Source: Ignavibacteriales bacterium (GTDB lineage Bacteria > Bacteroidota > Ignavibacteria > Ignavibacteriales > Ignavibacteriaceae). From it: DNA of 64,000 nucleotides. Under the pieces are notes generated by a model that had not been told where the DNA came from, searched no databases, and saw only the letters and a program-made list of their open reading frames with translations. The stretch covers positions 682,001 through 746,000 of the forward strand of contig JADJMD010000013.1 in the NCBI GenBank assembly GCA_016709765.1, written 5' to 3'. A program made the position numbers and the translations under genes. The stretch's first letter is position 1. Each line of letters opens with the position of its first letter. This document shows, in pieces, positions 8,177 through 17,375 of the stretch.

Positions 8177-10276
8177 CTACGAACTTTTTGGATACTCTTT
8201 TTTAAGCTCAGACATACCTTTGGGATTACCAATGATTGTTAGCCTGTCCCCTTCTATTAAAACAGTATTTCCTTTCGGAATGATGGTTTCTCCGCTTCTT
8301 CTTACCATTGCAACAAGGCAATCTTCGGGGAATTTTATTTCTTTTAACTGTTTATTCAAAAGCAACGATGTATGTGTAGTTCCATCCACAACTAGGGAAA
8401 GGCATCTGTCTTCATGCAGCAGCACTTCTTTTATTTCCTGATCATCCTTTGCTGTTTTCCATTCTTCTGCAAAACTTTCTTCATCCACCCTTCCGGCTAT
8501 CTGCGCTAATATTCTAAGATGCTGTGTGGGATCTTTTTCAGGACTAACTAAAAAGAAGATTGCATTAACATCTTGTTCTTCTTCATCAAAATCAGTTAAC
8601 GGATTTTTGAATTTCATATGCACACCTTTATTTGCACGGACAAGCACCATTTCTGCTTGCTGCAAACCAAGCAATCTTAAATGTGGTAATGCAATTCCAT
8701 GTGTAACGGGTGTTGCACCCATTCGTGTTCCTTCTAAGAATTGTTTTTGGATTTGTTCCGCAGTATGCTGAACAAATTGGGATACCCATGTCGAAGCAGT
8801 TTTAACAACATCCTCAAATTCTGCTTTTTCATCTAAATCTATAACATTACTTCTGGTAACAATTTCATCAAAGGGATCCGAATCTCTTAAACCTTTATCT
8901 TTTAAAATACCCCGCATTTCCCCTTCAAGCCCTGCATATCGTTGTCTTCCTAATCTTTCAAAGATGTGATAAATGGCTCCGGTTCGTACAACTCTTTTTT
9001 TTGCGTATGAGAAATACCATATAATCCCTGCGACCACTAAGCCAGTGGAAAAAATAATTGAAAGCCAACCCATCTCGGCAATAAATACTAATGGAAGAAT
9101 GATTCCGGCAATTTGCATCCAAGGGTATAGAGGTGATTTAAATCCCGGATCATAAGATTCAATTCTGCTTTCTCTTATAATAATCACGGCAAAGCAAACA
9201 AGTCCAAACATTAAAAGCTGGAATGCGCTGGCAAGTTTAGCAATCTTAATCGGGTTCAAAAACGAAATTATTAAAACAATAACAGTAATTGTTAATATTA
9301 GAGATATAACTGGTGCCCCAAAATGATTGAGCTTCCTGAATATTTTAGGAAGAATATGGTCTCTTCCCATTGCTAAGGGATATCGTGAAGCACTCATAAT
9401 TCCTGCATTAGCAACAGAGATGAAAGAAATAATTGCAGCTATAGATAGTAAAATCATACTTACTCTACCCAGTATAGAGTTGGCTGCTGTAGCCACTGGA
9501 GTTAAATTCCCGATAAGTTCATTCATTGGAATTACATTGACCATTATCAAGGTACCAACAAAATAAATTATCATAGCGGTACCAAGAGAAAGAAATATTC
9601 CAAGGGGAATATTCTTCTCCGGATTTTCAATTTCCTCAGAGAGACTTGCAATATTTGTGATGCCAACGTAGCTGATATATACCAACCCTGCAGTTGACAA
9701 CAATGATGCAAATTCTTTATCAAACAAATTACTAAAAGATGATAGGCGGATTTCGGGAACCCCGCTAGAAATAAAGAAGCCAAGTAAAGCCAGTAAAAAT
9801 ATTACAAGTATAACCTGCAGCCCCCCGCTCTTTTTTGACCCAAAGAAACCGATTATTCCTAACGCTACAGAAAGTGAAATGGCAATTGGCAAAATTTCAA
9901 ATGAAGGGAAGAATAGATTTAGATATGCACCCATTCCTATTAATGCAAATGCAACTTTAAATATTAATGCGAGCCAGGTTCCCATTCCACCAACTGTACC
10001 CACTAAAGGGCCCATAGTACGATCAAGGAAATAATAAACACCGCCCGCCCTTGGCATTGCGGTTGCTAACTCAATGATACTAAATGTTGCGGGGATTAAT
10101 GGAACTACTGCCAATAGATAGGCTAAAGGAAGAGAAGTCCCTGCTTGTCCTGCAGCAAGACCGGGCAGAAGAAAAAAACCCGCACTTAGTGTAGTCCCGG
10201 TTGCTATTACATATACGTCTAGAAGCTTTAATTCTTTCTTTAGGCGTTTTGGTTTGATATCAAGCATTAAAGACAT
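8177..10276 (-). CDS. APC-family amino acid permease fused to EIIA-like and RCK_C domains
   Basis: A 699-residue inner-membrane transporter. Residues about 15-430 form the twelve-helix APC permease fold (TGTTLSAGFFLLPGLAAG near helix 1, AMPRAGGVYYFLDR in helix 3). Residues about 465-605 resemble PTS EIIA type 2, including the His-containing THGIALPHLRLL that corresponds to the phosphorylated His loop. Residues about 615-695 resemble the RCK_C/TrkA-C ligand-binding domain (AMVRRSGETIIPKGNTVLIE). Permeases with these soluble tails are known in several phyla, and the tails are thought to gate transport in response to phosphorylation or a nucleotide. The substrate cannot be read from sequence. 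The start ATG at 10276 lies inside one arm of an 18-base inverted repeat. A second ATG three codons downstream is an alternative start. Confidence 0.88.
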   Translation of the reverse strand: MSLMLDIKPKRLKKELKLLDVYVIATGTTLSAGFFLLPGLAAGQAGTSLPLAYLLAVVPLIPATFSIIELATAMPRAGGVYYFLDRTMGPLVGTVGGMGTWLALIFKVAFALIGMGAYLNLFFPSFEILPIAISLSVALGIIGFFGSKKSGGLQVILVIFLLALLGFFISSGVPEIRLSSFSNLFDKEFASLLSTAGLVYISYVGITNIASLSEEIENPEKNIPLGIFLSLGTAMIIYFVGTLIMVNVIPMNELIGNLTPVATAANSILGRVSMILLSIAAIISFISVANAGIMSASRYPLAMGRDHILPKIFRKLNHFGAPVISLILTITVIVLIISFLNPIKIAKLASAFQLLMFGLVCFAVIIIRESRIESYDPGFKSPLYPWMQIAGIILPLVFIAEMGWLSIIFSTGLVVAGIIWYFSYAKKRVVRTGAIYHIFERLGRQRYAGLEGEMRGILKDKGLRDSDPFDEIVTRSNVIDLDEKAEFEDVVKTASTWVSQFVQHTAEQIQKQFLEGTRMGATPVTHGIALPHLRLLGLQQAEMVLVRANKGVHMKFKNPLTDFDEEEQDVNAIFFLVSPEKDPTQHLRILAQIAGRVDEESFAEEWKTAKDDQEIKEVLLHEDRCLSLVVDGTTHTSLLLNKQLKEIKFPEDCLVAMVRRSGETIIPKGNTVLIEGDRLTIIGNPKGMSELKKEYPKSS

Positions 10277-10353
10277 TCTGATTTAATCATTTTCTAATAT
10301 AGCTTATTTAAAGTTTTATTAAAATATTTCACATAAAATCAGAATGTCTTTAA
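10267..10353. repeat. Perfect 18-bp inverted repeat spanning the permease start
   Basis: The left arm is TTAAAGACATTCTGATTT at 10267-10284. Its exact reverse complement is at 10336-10353, with a 51-base spacer. The left arm contains the permease start codon, and the right arm sits four bases beyond the macroglobulin stop. In a transcript reading through from the macroglobulin gene, the permease AUG would be locked in the stem; in one starting in the loop it would be free. An old inverted duplication is the plain alternative. Confidence 0.8.
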
Positions 10354-10357
10354 CTAA

Positions 10358-13300
10358 TTATTTAGTATCTGAAACTTTAATGTTTACAACATCGCTAAAA
10401 CCATTAAGTTCCGGATAGTACATTAAGTAACCTTGTGCAGGCATAATTTTATAATCACCCGGAATTTGTGCTTTAATGATATATGAAAATTCCATTTTAT
10501 TCTGGCAGCTTGTTACAAAAAATGCAACTTTTTCATCACGGTATTCACGATCTGCATAGTGCCAGCGCCAGGGCATAAAATCATAATAGTAATTGTAGTT
10601 TGTTTGATAATTATTTTCGCCATTGATAAAATATTTATCCATATCTTTTACAACCTCAAAACCCGATGGCAGCATATCTTCCAGAATAAAGTAATCAAGA
10701 TTATCTGATTTAGATTCAACAAATGTTTTTACAAAAACATCCTGTCCGCTTGTTACAGTTCCATCAAACTTTTTCTTGTAATAGATAATGCGTCCGTCTT
10801 TCTCTCCGGTTTCAAGAACATAATATTCTCTGCGAATCTTAAAACCATTATCGTGTTTTATGTCAGAAAGATTTTCTGTAAAGTATTCCGTGATCCCAGA
10901 AAAATATAATTTACCATTACCGGATTTTTCGATTCGAATTACATTCTTCCCTTTTTTCAAATCAGTGTTTGTAAACTTAAATGTTTGTGATTCTTTATAA
11001 ATATCAGATTTATCAAAATCCTTTTGTGCAACTTCGGTTCCGTTAAGAAATACTTTTACAGAATAATTTGGATCAAGTTCTTTTGTGATATTTAGGTAAT
11101 CAGTTAATGCAAACAGTACAACAGAAGTTTCCTGAGTTGATCGCCACGAATAACCCTGTTTCTTTTTCATCAACCAGTTTATTGCTTTTGAGATCAAATC
11201 AGAATTTCCCTCGACTTTTAGCAAAGCTTTAACTGTAAAAGCTGTCCCCTGCACATTATCGTTCTGCCATCTGTAATGCCATTCTTCTCCACCCCAGAAC
11301 GCAAATGATTTTTCTTCGTTAACCTGTTTCTTCAACTTTGCAGCAACATCTTTAGCTTTTTGTGTTTCACCCATGTTATTTAATGTTATCGCAATCAAAG
11401 AAAGCGGATAAGAATTTAAATCTTTACGAAGCAGAATATTTATTATCTCAAAGTAATTTTTCTTATCGTAATTTTGATTTTTTAATGCAGTGCTGAGCGA
11501 GTAAAGCATATAAGCTAAAGTTGTCTCATCAGCATCCGGCTTGGCATTTGTAATTTGATTTTTAAGATTGTTAATACCGTTGTAATAAATGTTTTCATTT
11601 ATATAGTAACCTGCTTCACGGGCTAAACTCATTCCATAAATAACATAAGCTGTCATGTATGGATGCGTTTGATCATTTGTCCACCAGCCCCAGCCACCAT
11701 CAGAATGTTGAAAATCGTTTAATCGTTTTAGTCCTGCTTCAACATATTTGGGAAGTTCTTCAATCGTTTGTGATTTTAACGGAGCATTAATTGATTTAAA
11801 GGTATTTGCAACAATTATTGTTGGTAGAAATCTACTCATTGTCTGCTCAACACAACCGTAAGGATAACCGGCAAGATCATCAAGAGATTTTAAGATTGTC
11901 CCGGCTAAAGATGGATTTAGTGTACATGAAAAACTTGCACTTCGCAAATCAACATCTTTGGGAATTAAAAATTCTAAATATTCATTTACATTTTTATCAG
12001 AATAATCTGCAACCAAAGGCTCAATTATCTTAACACCGTTGGGTATAATTTGAACTTTAACTTCCATCGCATCGGATTCTTCGTTTGTTAATGCTGATGC
12101 TTTTAAAGTTGCATCGCCCTTTGGATAATCAACTTTTACTTTCCAATCAATTCTTAATTCTGAGTTTGCGGGAATTTCAATCTCATAATTTTTCTTTGAT
12201 GTGAATTTTGAATTTTCGAATCCTTTTGAATTAATCTTTGAACCGATGAGCTTTAGTTTATCTGCGCTAAATTCAATCTTTGTTGTCTTTGTGGTAGAAA
12301 GGTAATTGTGAACGATAGTAGAAATCACAACTTCATCATCCTGTCTTAAGAAACGCGGAGTTTCCATTCGCACAAGTAAATCTTTTCTGCTGATGAACTT
12401 GTTTACTTTTTGCCCTACATCAGTTTGCTTCGTAATGCCACGAACTGTTGTTCGCCAGGTTGTTAAATTATCAGGAATCTTAAACTCAACTTTAGCTTTT
12501 CCGTTTTCATCCGTAACAACTTGGGCCTTCCAGATTAAAGCATCAACAAAGTTTGTACGAACATCTGCCTGCACATAAGCTGATTTATCTTTTGATTCGC
12601 TTTTCATCATCTTACCATCTGCTAATACATTTGGGGCTGCCATATTACGACTATTAATACCACTAGCATCAAGTTCAGCGCTTTCAAATACTACATCACC
12701 TCTTTGATTACCACCAATTCCGCGGACAATCATTTCTTCCAGTTTTTCTTTTTGATTTTCTTTAATTGTGAAATTGTATTTTTTTTCGCCATCAACTTTA
12801 ATATCATCAATTAATAGCATTCCACCCATTCCTGCAGAAATAAATAATTGATATTTACCTGCCGCAACATTTTCAACTTTATAGTTTCCAAGTGAATCTA
12901 CTTTTGATGTGTAGTAATTCCTCTCCCCGGTTAAAATCACAAATAAACCATTCGGAACTAATTCTTCTTTTTCAATTGTAATCTTTCCATAAATTTTACC
13001 ATTATGTTTTTTATTGTCTTCTTTATAAGAAAAGTAGTTTTTATCGATGTAGGTTGCATCACGACTGGAAGAACTAAAATAACCTGATTGCAAAGAATTG
13101 TAAGTTGCTATATATGAATATTGAGGTGAATAGAAAAATGTTTCTATCGGCTGAGTTTCATCTTCTTTAATTGCGTAAATACTTTCATCAATAATTCCAA
13201 AACTTACTTCAGTGTTCTTCACTGGATTACCAAGAAAATCTTTAATCACAATTTCATAATTAGCTAGCTCGCCGGGTTTGTAGGCCCCTTTTGAAGTCGT

Positions 13301-15388
13301 GAGCGAGATGTTTAAAAATTTATCTATAGCAAGTACTCCAATTAGCTTTGATGTTTGATAAAGCATCCTATCTTTTAAAAAGCTGATTGAGATATTAAAA
13401 CTTGGTGAAAATTTATCCGTTAGCTTTTCACGGATTTCAAAATTATTGTTTTCTGGTTTTAGTTTTTTATATGAAAGAATTCTATCTGTTTCATAAGTAA
13501 GCAATAATTCCTGATTATTATCCGGCAGAAAGACATAGGCGATTAACGAATCACCTCTTTCATAGGAATCTTTATCCGTTAATATTTCGAGTCCGGCATT
13601 TGTTCTTTGATAATAATAATTATTTGCATCGCCGATGTAGAAAGAACTTGAGGTAAGTATTTCTCTTTCCTTTTCATCAAAAGCTATTACCTGATAATTA
13701 AAATAACCGGTTATATCATTTTTAGGTTTGAACGTAACCACAATCGAGCCTGCTTTATTTGTTTTTGCAAACAAAGTATCGCTTTGTGATTTCATCCGCA
13801 TACTTTTCGGATCATCGGGATAATTAATAATTATCCTAAAATTTGTTTGAACAGGTTTATCAGAAAAATCTGAGGCATTTACTTTTAACTTTACATCTTT
13901 ACCAATCTGAAAAAACCATTTATCCGGCGAAGTTGAAATGGTAAAAGATCCGCGTGTTACAAAAGTCTTGGTTGAACCATCAACTGCCCTTCTCGAAGCA
14001 TCAGTAACTTGTGCAGAAATTATGTACTGATAATCGTAATTTTTATCAGATTCTACTTTGTAACTAAATTCAAACTTGCCGTCTTCATTTAGAACACCTG
14101 ATTCCTGATGAATCATTTCCTGCTGCCCGCCATAATAACGATCATTTCTAAAACCTTTGTAAAACCAACTCCACTCAGTAAAGTACCACCAGGGGCGCCA
14201 GTAATTTTGCTTGTAGATGCTAACTTGAACAGTTGCATTTTTAACAGGAGAACCAAAATAATAATCCGCAGAAACTGTTGCAGCAATTTTATCACCGGTT
14301 GCATAATGAGGTTTATCGGTTGAAACATTTACTTTGTACTCGGGCTTTTTGTACTCCTCAACCGAAAATGAACCATAATAACTTTGTCCATCTTTTGTAA
14401 GATAGATTGAATATATTCCCAAATCAGATTCAGCATCTAAAACAAAACTTGCGGAAAGTGAACCGAACTCATTTGTTTCTGCTTCGCTAGTATAAACTTC
14501 TTTGTTCTTCGGTGATTTAACTGAGATTCCAATTTTAGCATTTGGAACATTTAGTATTTCATTCCCCTTTTTGTTTCTAAAGATTGCTTTAAAGTTTACT
14601 TCCTGTCCAGGTCTGTAAACTGGTTGTTGAGTATAAATGTAAGCGGTTAGGTATTCATTTTGAGCTCTGTTAAAATAAAAATAAGGATCACTTAAAATGA
14701 TTTCATCTCCAGAATAACCATAAAGCTGGATGTTACTGCTTTCCAATCCTTTAATGTCTGACAAATTGGCAAATAATAATCCGTCTTTATCAGAGTTTTT
14801 TGTCCCAAACACTTTTCCGTTCTGATAAAAATCGAATCTTGCATTCCTAACAAACTCACCTGTCTTAGCATTTGCAATAAAAGCCAATAAATCTTTTTGA
14901 TTATTCTTATAAACCATTGCATAATTAGTTACTACAATTGCACAGTATCCAACTTTGTTTTTACGGATTGCCTGAACTATGTAAATTCCAGGTTCTTCAA
15001 TCTTACCGATAGTAACTTCACCGTTGTAATTATTTTTTGTGGATTGGTTAAAATCCCACTCTTTAATATATCTAGTGTGTTTTAGCAAAAGCTCTTTGTC
15101 TTTCCCCCAGATATCAAAAGCATATCGGCTGTTATTTTGATCTAACAAGGAGAAAAACCTTACCGGATCCTCAATCTTTAAAAGCTTGAAGGTAAATTTC
15201 TTTGTGCTCTGGGAATAAGAGTATAGGTTTAGCTTGGCAACATCTCCCGGCGCAAATGTCGTGTAGTTTGAAAGATAGAAGTTATCATTCTCATCCACCA
15301 CGGGCATTTGAGCAGAGCCGCCTATAAAAAAAGATGTAATAAAAACTACAGTTAGGAAAATTATTCCTTGTTTCTGGATCGATTTCAT
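10358..15388 (-). CDS. Thioester-containing alpha-2-macroglobulin family protein
   Basis: A 1676-residue periplasmic or outer-membrane protease trap of the bacterial alpha-2-macroglobulin family. The frame opens upstream at 15484, but the ATG at 15388 follows a GGAG site and begins a clear signal peptide (MKSIQKQGIIFLTVVFITS). Stacked MG domains fill the first half. A carboxypeptidase-regulatory-like beta-sandwich (IYGKITIEKEELVPNG) is inserted near the middle. Next come the A2M domain (LVRMETPRFLRQDDEVVIS) and the thioester domain with GCVEQ, whose reactive Cys is residue 1179. The helical toroid includes GGWGWWTNDQTHPYMTAYV. The bait region would lie before the A2M domain. Family knowledge says cleavage of the bait triggers covalent capture of the attacking protease. 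The usual partner penicillin-binding protein 1C is not next to it. Confidence 0.92.
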   Translation of the reverse strand: MKSIQKQGIIFLTVVFITSFFIGGSAQMPVVDENDNFYLSNYTTFAPGDVAKLNLYSYSQSTKKFTFKLLKIEDPVRFFSLLDQNNSRYAFDIWGKDKELLLKHTRYIKEWDFNQSTKNNYNGEVTIGKIEEPGIYIVQAIRKNKVGYCAIVVTNYAMVYKNNQKDLLAFIANAKTGEFVRNARFDFYQNGKVFGTKNSDKDGLLFANLSDIKGLESSNIQLYGYSGDEIILSDPYFYFNRAQNEYLTAYIYTQQPVYRPGQEVNFKAIFRNKKGNEILNVPNAKIGISVKSPKNKEVYTSEAETNEFGSLSASFVLDAESDLGIYSIYLTKDGQSYYGSFSVEEYKKPEYKVNVSTDKPHYATGDKIAATVSADYYFGSPVKNATVQVSIYKQNYWRPWWYFTEWSWFYKGFRNDRYYGGQQEMIHQESGVLNEDGKFEFSYKVESDKNYDYQYIISAQVTDASRRAVDGSTKTFVTRGSFTISTSPDKWFFQIGKDVKLKVNASDFSDKPVQTNFRIIINYPDDPKSMRMKSQSDTLFAKTNKAGSIVVTFKPKNDITGYFNYQVIAFDEKEREILTSSSFYIGDANNYYYQRTNAGLEILTDKDSYERGDSLIAYVFLPDNNQELLLTYETDRILSYKKLKPENNNFEIREKLTDKFSPSFNISISFLKDRMLYQTSKLIGVLAIDKFLNISLTTSKGAYKPGELANYEIVIKDFLGNPVKNTEVSFGIIDESIYAIKEDETQPIETFFYSPQYSYIATYNSLQSGYFSSSSRDATYIDKNYFSYKEDNKKHNGKIYGKITIEKEELVPNGLFVILTGERNYYTSKVDSLGNYKVENVAAGKYQLFISAGMGGMLLIDDIKVDGEKKYNFTIKENQKEKLEEMIVRGIGGNQRGDVVFESAELDASGINSRNMAAPNVLADGKMMKSESKDKSAYVQADVRTNFVDALIWKAQVVTDENGKAKVEFKIPDNLTTWRTTVRGITKQTDVGQKVNKFISRKDLLVRMETPRFLRQDDEVVISTIVHNYLSTTKTTKIEFSADKLKLIGSKINSKGFENSKFTSKKNYEIEIPANSELRIDWKVKVDYPKGDATLKASALTNEESDAMEVKVQIIPNGVKIIEPLVADYSDKNVNEYLEFLIPKDVDLRSASFSCTLNPSLAGTILKSLDDLAGYPYGCVEQTMSRFLPTIIVANTFKSINAPLKSQTIEELPKYVEAGLKRLNDFQHSDGGWGWWTNDQTHPYMTAYVIYGMSLAREAGYYINENIYYNGINNLKNQITNAKPDADETTLAYMLYSLSTALKNQNYDKKNYFEIINILLRKDLNSYPLSLIAITLNNMGETQKAKDVAAKLKKQVNEEKSFAFWGGEEWHYRWQNDNVQGTAFTVKALLKVEGNSDLISKAINWLMKKKQGYSWRSTQETSVVLFALTDYLNITKELDPNYSVKVFLNGTEVAQKDFDKSDIYKESQTFKFTNTDLKKGKNVIRIEKSGNGKLYFSGITEYFTENLSDIKHDNGFKIRREYYVLETGEKDGRIIYYKKKFDGTVTSGQDVFVKTFVESKSDNLDYFILEDMLPSGFEVVKDMDKYFINGENNYQTNYNYYYDFMPWRWHYADREYRDEKVAFFVTSCQNKMEFSYIIKAQIPGDYKIMPAQGYLMYYPELNGFSDVVNIKVSDTK

Positions 15389-15429
15389 ATTTTTCTCCGA
15401 TTTTAGAGCCTTATACAAACTTAAATAAT

Positions 15430-15460
15430 AAAAGTGCCAAAGTCTTCTGAGCACTTTTAT
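15430..15460 (-). terminator. Terminator-like hairpin in the leader of the macroglobulin gene
   Basis: AAAAGTGC (15430-15437) pairs with GCACTTTT (15451-15458) around a 13-base loop. Read on the minus strand it lies 42 bases upstream of the macroglobulin ATG and is followed by an AT-rich stretch. It could attenuate transcription entering that gene, but the T-run is weak. Confidence 0.35.
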
Positions 15461-15507
15461 TGATCTTGGCCACCGAGAAACCAAACAGAGTCTTAAGGAG
15501 TATAGAT

Positions 15508-15536
15508 ATTCGACTTTAATACTATTATAGTCGAAT
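15508..15536. promoter_or_regulatory. 29-base near-perfect palindrome between divergent genes
   Basis: ATTCGACT at 15508-15515 is mirrored by AGTCGAAT at 15529-15536. After one mismatch the inner bases also pair, leaving a three-base loop. It lies between the divergent macroglobulin and RlpA genes. No T-run follows, so an operator for a dimeric regulator is more likely than a terminator. Confidence 0.45.
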
Positions 15537-15540
15537 GATT

Positions 15541-15643
15541 GGAAATAGAGTTGGCAACCCTAGGATACAAAGAAACTCTTGGATAGTCTAAAGCCTCAGA
15601 GTAAATTTGTATCAGCAATCCGATATGTTTCATAATAAAGAGG
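15541..15643 (+). promoter_or_regulatory. Possible structured mRNA leader of the rlpA-like gene
   Basis: The leader holds AGAGTT at 15547-15552, which can pair with AACTCT at 15574-15579. A second AGAGT at 15598-15602 competes for the same ACTCT. Short conserved-looking pieces (GGCAACC, CTAAAGCC) and a weak hairpin around GTATCAGCAATCCGATAT come before an AAAGAGG ribosome site at 15637-15643. The mutually exclusive pairing and parts of the sequence recall a c-di-GMP-I (GEMM) type switch, but several of its conserved positions do not match. I do not assign a riboswitch class. Confidence 0.25.
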
Positions 15644-16134
15644 TCTTATTGAGATCATTAGCAAAGATATTTTTTGTTCTTATTTTAGTTGCCCTGGTTG
15701 GTTTTACTGTAATAGTAAACGAAGATAAAATAACTGAGCCAGTTGTAACTGAAAATTTAAGTTCGGTTAATAATGCAGAAATAACTGCTGATCGTTCTTT
15801 AGTTGAGTTTTTGGATAAAGGAAACATGAAAGCTTCATGGTATGGTCCTGGATTTCATGGAAGATTGACCGCAAATGGAGAAGTTTACGACCAAATGTCA
15901 TTTACGGCGGCTCATAAATCATTAAAATTTGGCACATTATTAAAGATTACTAACCCCAGAAATAATAAATCTGTTGTAATCAGGATTAACGATAGAGGTC
16001 CATACGTAACTGGAAGAGATCTAGATCTTTCTAAAGCAGCAGCACTTGAACTCGGGATGGTTAAAAGAGGCGTTGCAAAAATTAAGGTTGAGGAGCTCAA
16101 GATAGCAGGATTGGATAATCAATCGCTAAACTGA
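15625..16134 (+). CDS. rlpA: RlpA-like septal/peptidoglycan lytic transglycosylase (DPBB domain)
   Basis: The last ~95 residues are a double-psi beta-barrel with the RlpA hallmarks ASWYGPGFHGRLTANGEVYD, LKFGTLLKITNPRN, INDRGPYVTGRDLDLS and the AALELGM segment. RlpA cleaves peptidoglycan strands lacking peptide stems and helps daughter-cell separation. A single hydrophobic N-terminal segment (FFVLILVALVGFTVIV) anchors it at the inner membrane or acts as an uncleaved signal. No SPOR domain is present. ATG 15625 has no ribosome site, while the in-frame TTG at 15649 follows AAAGAGG at good spacing and would begin MRSLAKIFFVL; the latter may be the true start. It is divergent from the macroglobulin gene and followed by a terminator. 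Confidence 0.88.
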   Translation: MFHNKEVLLRSLAKIFFVLILVALVGFTVIVNEDKITEPVVTENLSSVNNAEITADRSLVEFLDKGNMKASWYGPGFHGRLTANGEVYDQMSFTAAHKSLKFGTLLKITNPRNNKSVVIRINDRGPYVTGRDLDLSKAAALELGMVKRGVAKIKVEELKIAGLDNQSLN

Positions 16135-16160
16135 TAACAATTAATTAAGCCCCATATTTT

Positions 16161-16190
16161 AAACCCGGAATAACCGGGTTTTTCTTTTTT
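16161..16190 (+). terminator. Rho-independent terminator after rlpA
   Basis: AAACCCGG (16161-16168) and CCGGGTTT (16174-16181) form an eight-base-pair stem with loop AATAA, followed by a T-rich run. Confidence 0.85.
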
Positions 16191-16305
16191 AAAATAGTTT
16201 ATTACCTCTTAACCTAAATTTAAATTGAATTACTTTGCCGCTTAGCTTATTTTAGCATAGCAAATATGAACAAATAATATAAATCATTTAATAAACGGAG
16301 CCATA

Positions 16306-17355
16306 ATGTTAAATAAAATTAAAGAATTATTAGGCAGCGAAGCTGATTCTCTGTTATCATACAAAGCAAAATTTCCAAAAGAACAATTACATTTACCTGG
16401 GCCAGATTTTGTTGATAGAATTTTCGCTCAAACAGATAGAAATATTAATGTACTAAAAAATCTTCAGTGGATTTTTCAGACAGGCAGACTTGCGGGAACA
16501 GGTTATGTTTCAATCCTTCCTGTTGATCAGGGAATTGAACACAGCGCTGGTGCCTCTTTTGCACCAAATCCTGTTTATTTTGATCCTGAAAATATTGTGA
16601 AACTCGCTATTGAAGGTGGATGTAATGCTGTAGCTTCTACACTTGGTGTACTTGGAATGACTGCAAGAAAATATGCCCATAAAATTCCATATATATTAAA
16701 GATTAACCACAACGAGCTATTAACATATCCAAACAAATATGATCAAATAATGTTTGCAAGTGTTGAACAGGCTCACGATATGGGTGCGGCTGCAGTTGGC
16801 GCAACAATTTATTTCGGATCCGAAGAAAGCAATAATCAAATAATCGAAGTTAGTGAAGCATTCCAATATGCGCACGAACTTGGAATGGCTACAATTTTAT
16901 GGTGCTACTTAAGAAATAACGCTTTCAAATCGGATAAGGATTATCATGTTTCTGCTGATTTAACTGGACAGGCAAATCATTTGGGTGTTACAATTCAGGC
17001 AGATATTATCAAACAAAAACTTCCAGAAAATAATGGCGGATACAATTCAATAAAAGGATTTGGCAAAACCCATAAAAAAGTTTACACAGATTTATCCACA
17101 GATCATCCAATTGATTTAACACGTTATCAGGTAATTAATAATTATATGGGTCGTGCTGGATTGATAAACAGCGGCGGCGCTTCCGGTGAAAACGATTTTG
17201 CTGAAGCAGCTAAAACAGCAGTTATAAATAAACGCGCTGGTGGAATGGGATTAATTTCAGGTCGAAAAGCTTTCCAACGTCCAATGAGTGAAGGTGTACA
17301 GTTATTAAATATTATTCAGGATGTTTACGCTGAAAAAGAAATAACAATAGCTTAA
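16306..17355 (+). CDS. fbaB: Class I fructose-bisphosphate aldolase, FbaB/DhnA type
   Basis: A 349-residue Schiff-base aldolase that splits fructose 1,6-bisphosphate into dihydroxyacetone phosphate and glyceraldehyde 3-phosphate, or runs in reverse in gluconeogenesis. The family motif ILPVDQGIEHSAG sits near residue 70. The segment GGCNAVASTLGVLG, the late phosphate-binding part NSGGASGEND and GGMGLISGRKAFQRP are also typical. Length equals that of the long bacterial/archaeal class I enzymes. The gene is monocistronic, bounded by terminators on both sides. A TTACTTTG sequence at 16230-16237, one base off the TAnnTTTG consensus, may be part of its promoter. Confidence 0.93.
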   Translation: MLNKIKELLGSEADSLLSYKAKFPKEQLHLPGPDFVDRIFAQTDRNINVLKNLQWIFQTGRLAGTGYVSILPVDQGIEHSAGASFAPNPVYFDPENIVKLAIEGGCNAVASTLGVLGMTARKYAHKIPYILKINHNELLTYPNKYDQIMFASVEQAHDMGAAAVGATIYFGSEESNNQIIEVSEAFQYAHELGMATILWCYLRNNAFKSDKDYHVSADLTGQANHLGVTIQADIIKQKLPENNGGYNSIKGFGKTHKKVYTDLSTDHPIDLTRYQVINNYMGRAGLINSGGASGENDFAEAAKTAVINKRAGGMGLISGRKAFQRPMSEGVQLLNIIQDVYAEKEITIA

Positions 17356-17375
17356 ACTCAGTTTATTTTTATAAT

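Noticed and set aside
15389..15484. N-terminal extension of the macroglobulin
   Set aside because: It begins with TTG, contains the terminator-like hairpin, and lies before a good ribosome site and signal peptide at 15388.
15541..15643. SAM-I or ydaO riboswitch before rlpA
   Set aside because: GGCAACC alone recalls SAM-I, but the other conserved blocks of SAM-I and of ydaO are absent. I kept only a low-confidence structured-leader note.
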